Of a stretch of DNA of 64,000 bases, positions 63,797-64,000 are shown piece by piece (positions within the stretch are counted from its first letter, which is position 1; every line of letters begins with the position of its first letter). The DNA is taken from contig NZ_CP060697.1 of NCBI RefSeq assembly GCF_014352855.1, forward strand, positions 1,818,001 to 1,882,000, read 5' to 3'. This DNA is from Sphingomonas sabuli. Its GTDB lineage: Bacteria > Pseudomonadota > Alphaproteobacteria > Sphingomonadales > Sphingomonadaceae. Both the position numbers and the translations under genes were made by a program. Under the pieces are notes generated by a model that was not told the DNA's origin, searched no databases, and saw only the letters and a list, made by a program, of their open reading frames with translations.

Positions 63797-63825
63797 CTAC
63801 AAATGTAACGCGCTACAGATGTAAC
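63797..63825 (+). promoter_or_regulatory. two tandem BlaI/MecI-like operator sites
   Basis: Two direct repeats CTACAAATGTAAC (63797-63809) and CTACAGATGTAAC (63813-63825), starts 16 bases apart. Each has the TACA-N-ATGTA near-palindrome, which is the core of BlaI/MecI/CopY operators. TTGCCG at 63791 and TACAGA 17 bases later could be -35 and -10 boxes overlapping the sites, so a bound repressor would block the promoter. Confidence 0.55.
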
Positions 63826-63860
63826 ACTGTTTGATTCGGATAACACGGATGGAGGATGCG

Positions 63861-64000
63861 ATGCGGAGCACTTTTCTGGTGGCGTTGGGCGTGACGATCG
63901 CGGTGGCCGGCTGCGGCCAGTCGCTTGCGCAGGATGGCGGGCCGACGGTCCAGCGATCCTATCCGGTAGGGCAGTTCCAGCACATCGAGGTGGCCGGGCC
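63861..64000 (+). CDS. GIN domain (DUF2807-like) exported protein, start only
   Basis: Beginning of a protein cut by the window edge. The first 46 codons give MRSTFLVALGVTIAVAGCGQ, a signal sequence with lipobox VAGC, then QRSYPVGQFQHIEVAG. The last segment fits the opening strand of the GIN (putative auto-transporter adhesin head) family, in which phrases like FxxIEVAG are common. The ATG has GGAGG at 5 bases. The operator pair upstream suggests repression by a BlaI-like regulator. Confidence 0.65.
   Translation, partial: MRSTFLVALGVTIAVAGCGQSLAQDGGPTVQRSYPVGQFQHIEVAG

Overview
The window is about 64 kb of GC-rich chromosomal DNA, almost completely packed with genes. It looks like an alphaproteobacterium of the Sphingomonadaceae type. 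Supporting signs are a DivK-type response regulator next to a DUF3572 gene, a phasin and class I PHA synthase, an ATP12-type F1 assembly factor, a DUF4893 lipoprotein, a HWE-type histidine kinase, a CarD regulator and a separately placed sucC followed by etfBA. This placement rests on gene content and my knowledge of the families, not on a search. I see no rRNA, prophage, transposase or CRISPR array. There is one tRNA (Glu, UUC).

Region by region. 1-2.2 kb: a DNA-repair pair (cisplatin-type ATP-dependent ligase, cut by the window edge, and a UvdE-like endonuclease). 2.3-8 kb: rpmG, divK, DUF3572, a short-chain dehydrogenase, RidA, a DUF482 acyltransferase, an isoaspartyl peptidase and an SPFH / ribbon-helix-helix / small membrane protein operon. 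8.0-12.4 kb: a three-gene operon encoding a TIR-TM-TPR protein, an unrecognised beta-rich 127-aa protein and a SLOG-plus-membrane (SLATT-like) protein. It resembles a nucleotide-signalling conflict system of Thoeris type but with a different architecture, and is the best candidate here for an undescribed system. 12.5-32.4 kb: core genes (ispG, murA, clpS, gmk, rluC, phaC, glpX, recJ) mixed with transporters and conserved unknowns. 32.4-37.9 kb: tRNA-Glu, a ClpP-like protease, a MgtC/DUF4010 membrane protein and a glutathione-dependent formaldehyde oxidation module (adhC, fghA, two VOC proteins). 38-43.2 kb: a tightly overlapping catabolic operon (SDR, enoyl-CoA hydratase, acyl-CoA dehydrogenase, RidA, GFA, benzoate/2-aminobenzoate-type CoA ligase). 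43.2-46 kb: regulators, including a Crp-family gene broken by a frameshift. 46-51 kb: propionyl-CoA to succinyl-CoA genes (biotin carboxylase subunit and methylmalonyl-CoA mutase) with two small membrane proteins between them. 51-64 kb: a UDP-glucuronate decarboxylase-like gene, two cation antiporters, a deacetylase-like hydrolase, a DUF885 lipoprotein, an aldo/keto reductase, sucC-etfBA, dinB, carD and the start of a GIN-domain gene.

Metabolic links: the mutase yields succinyl-CoA, the substrate of SucCD. EtfAB accepts electrons from acyl-CoA dehydrogenases such as the one in the catabolic operon. PhaC and the phasin form the polyhydroxyalkanoate granule system, and the phasin promoter region carries three copies of a 15-bp repeat that could be a PhaR-type operator.

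Non-coding signals worth attention: the three phasin repeats, a dispersed repeat of about 95-100 bp present twice 22 kb apart, a 17-bp palindrome with an extra half-site upstream of the DUF3008 gene, and a pair of BlaI/MecI-like operator sequences before the last gene. Long open frames antisense to the large genes are side effects of GC-rich codon use and are left out.
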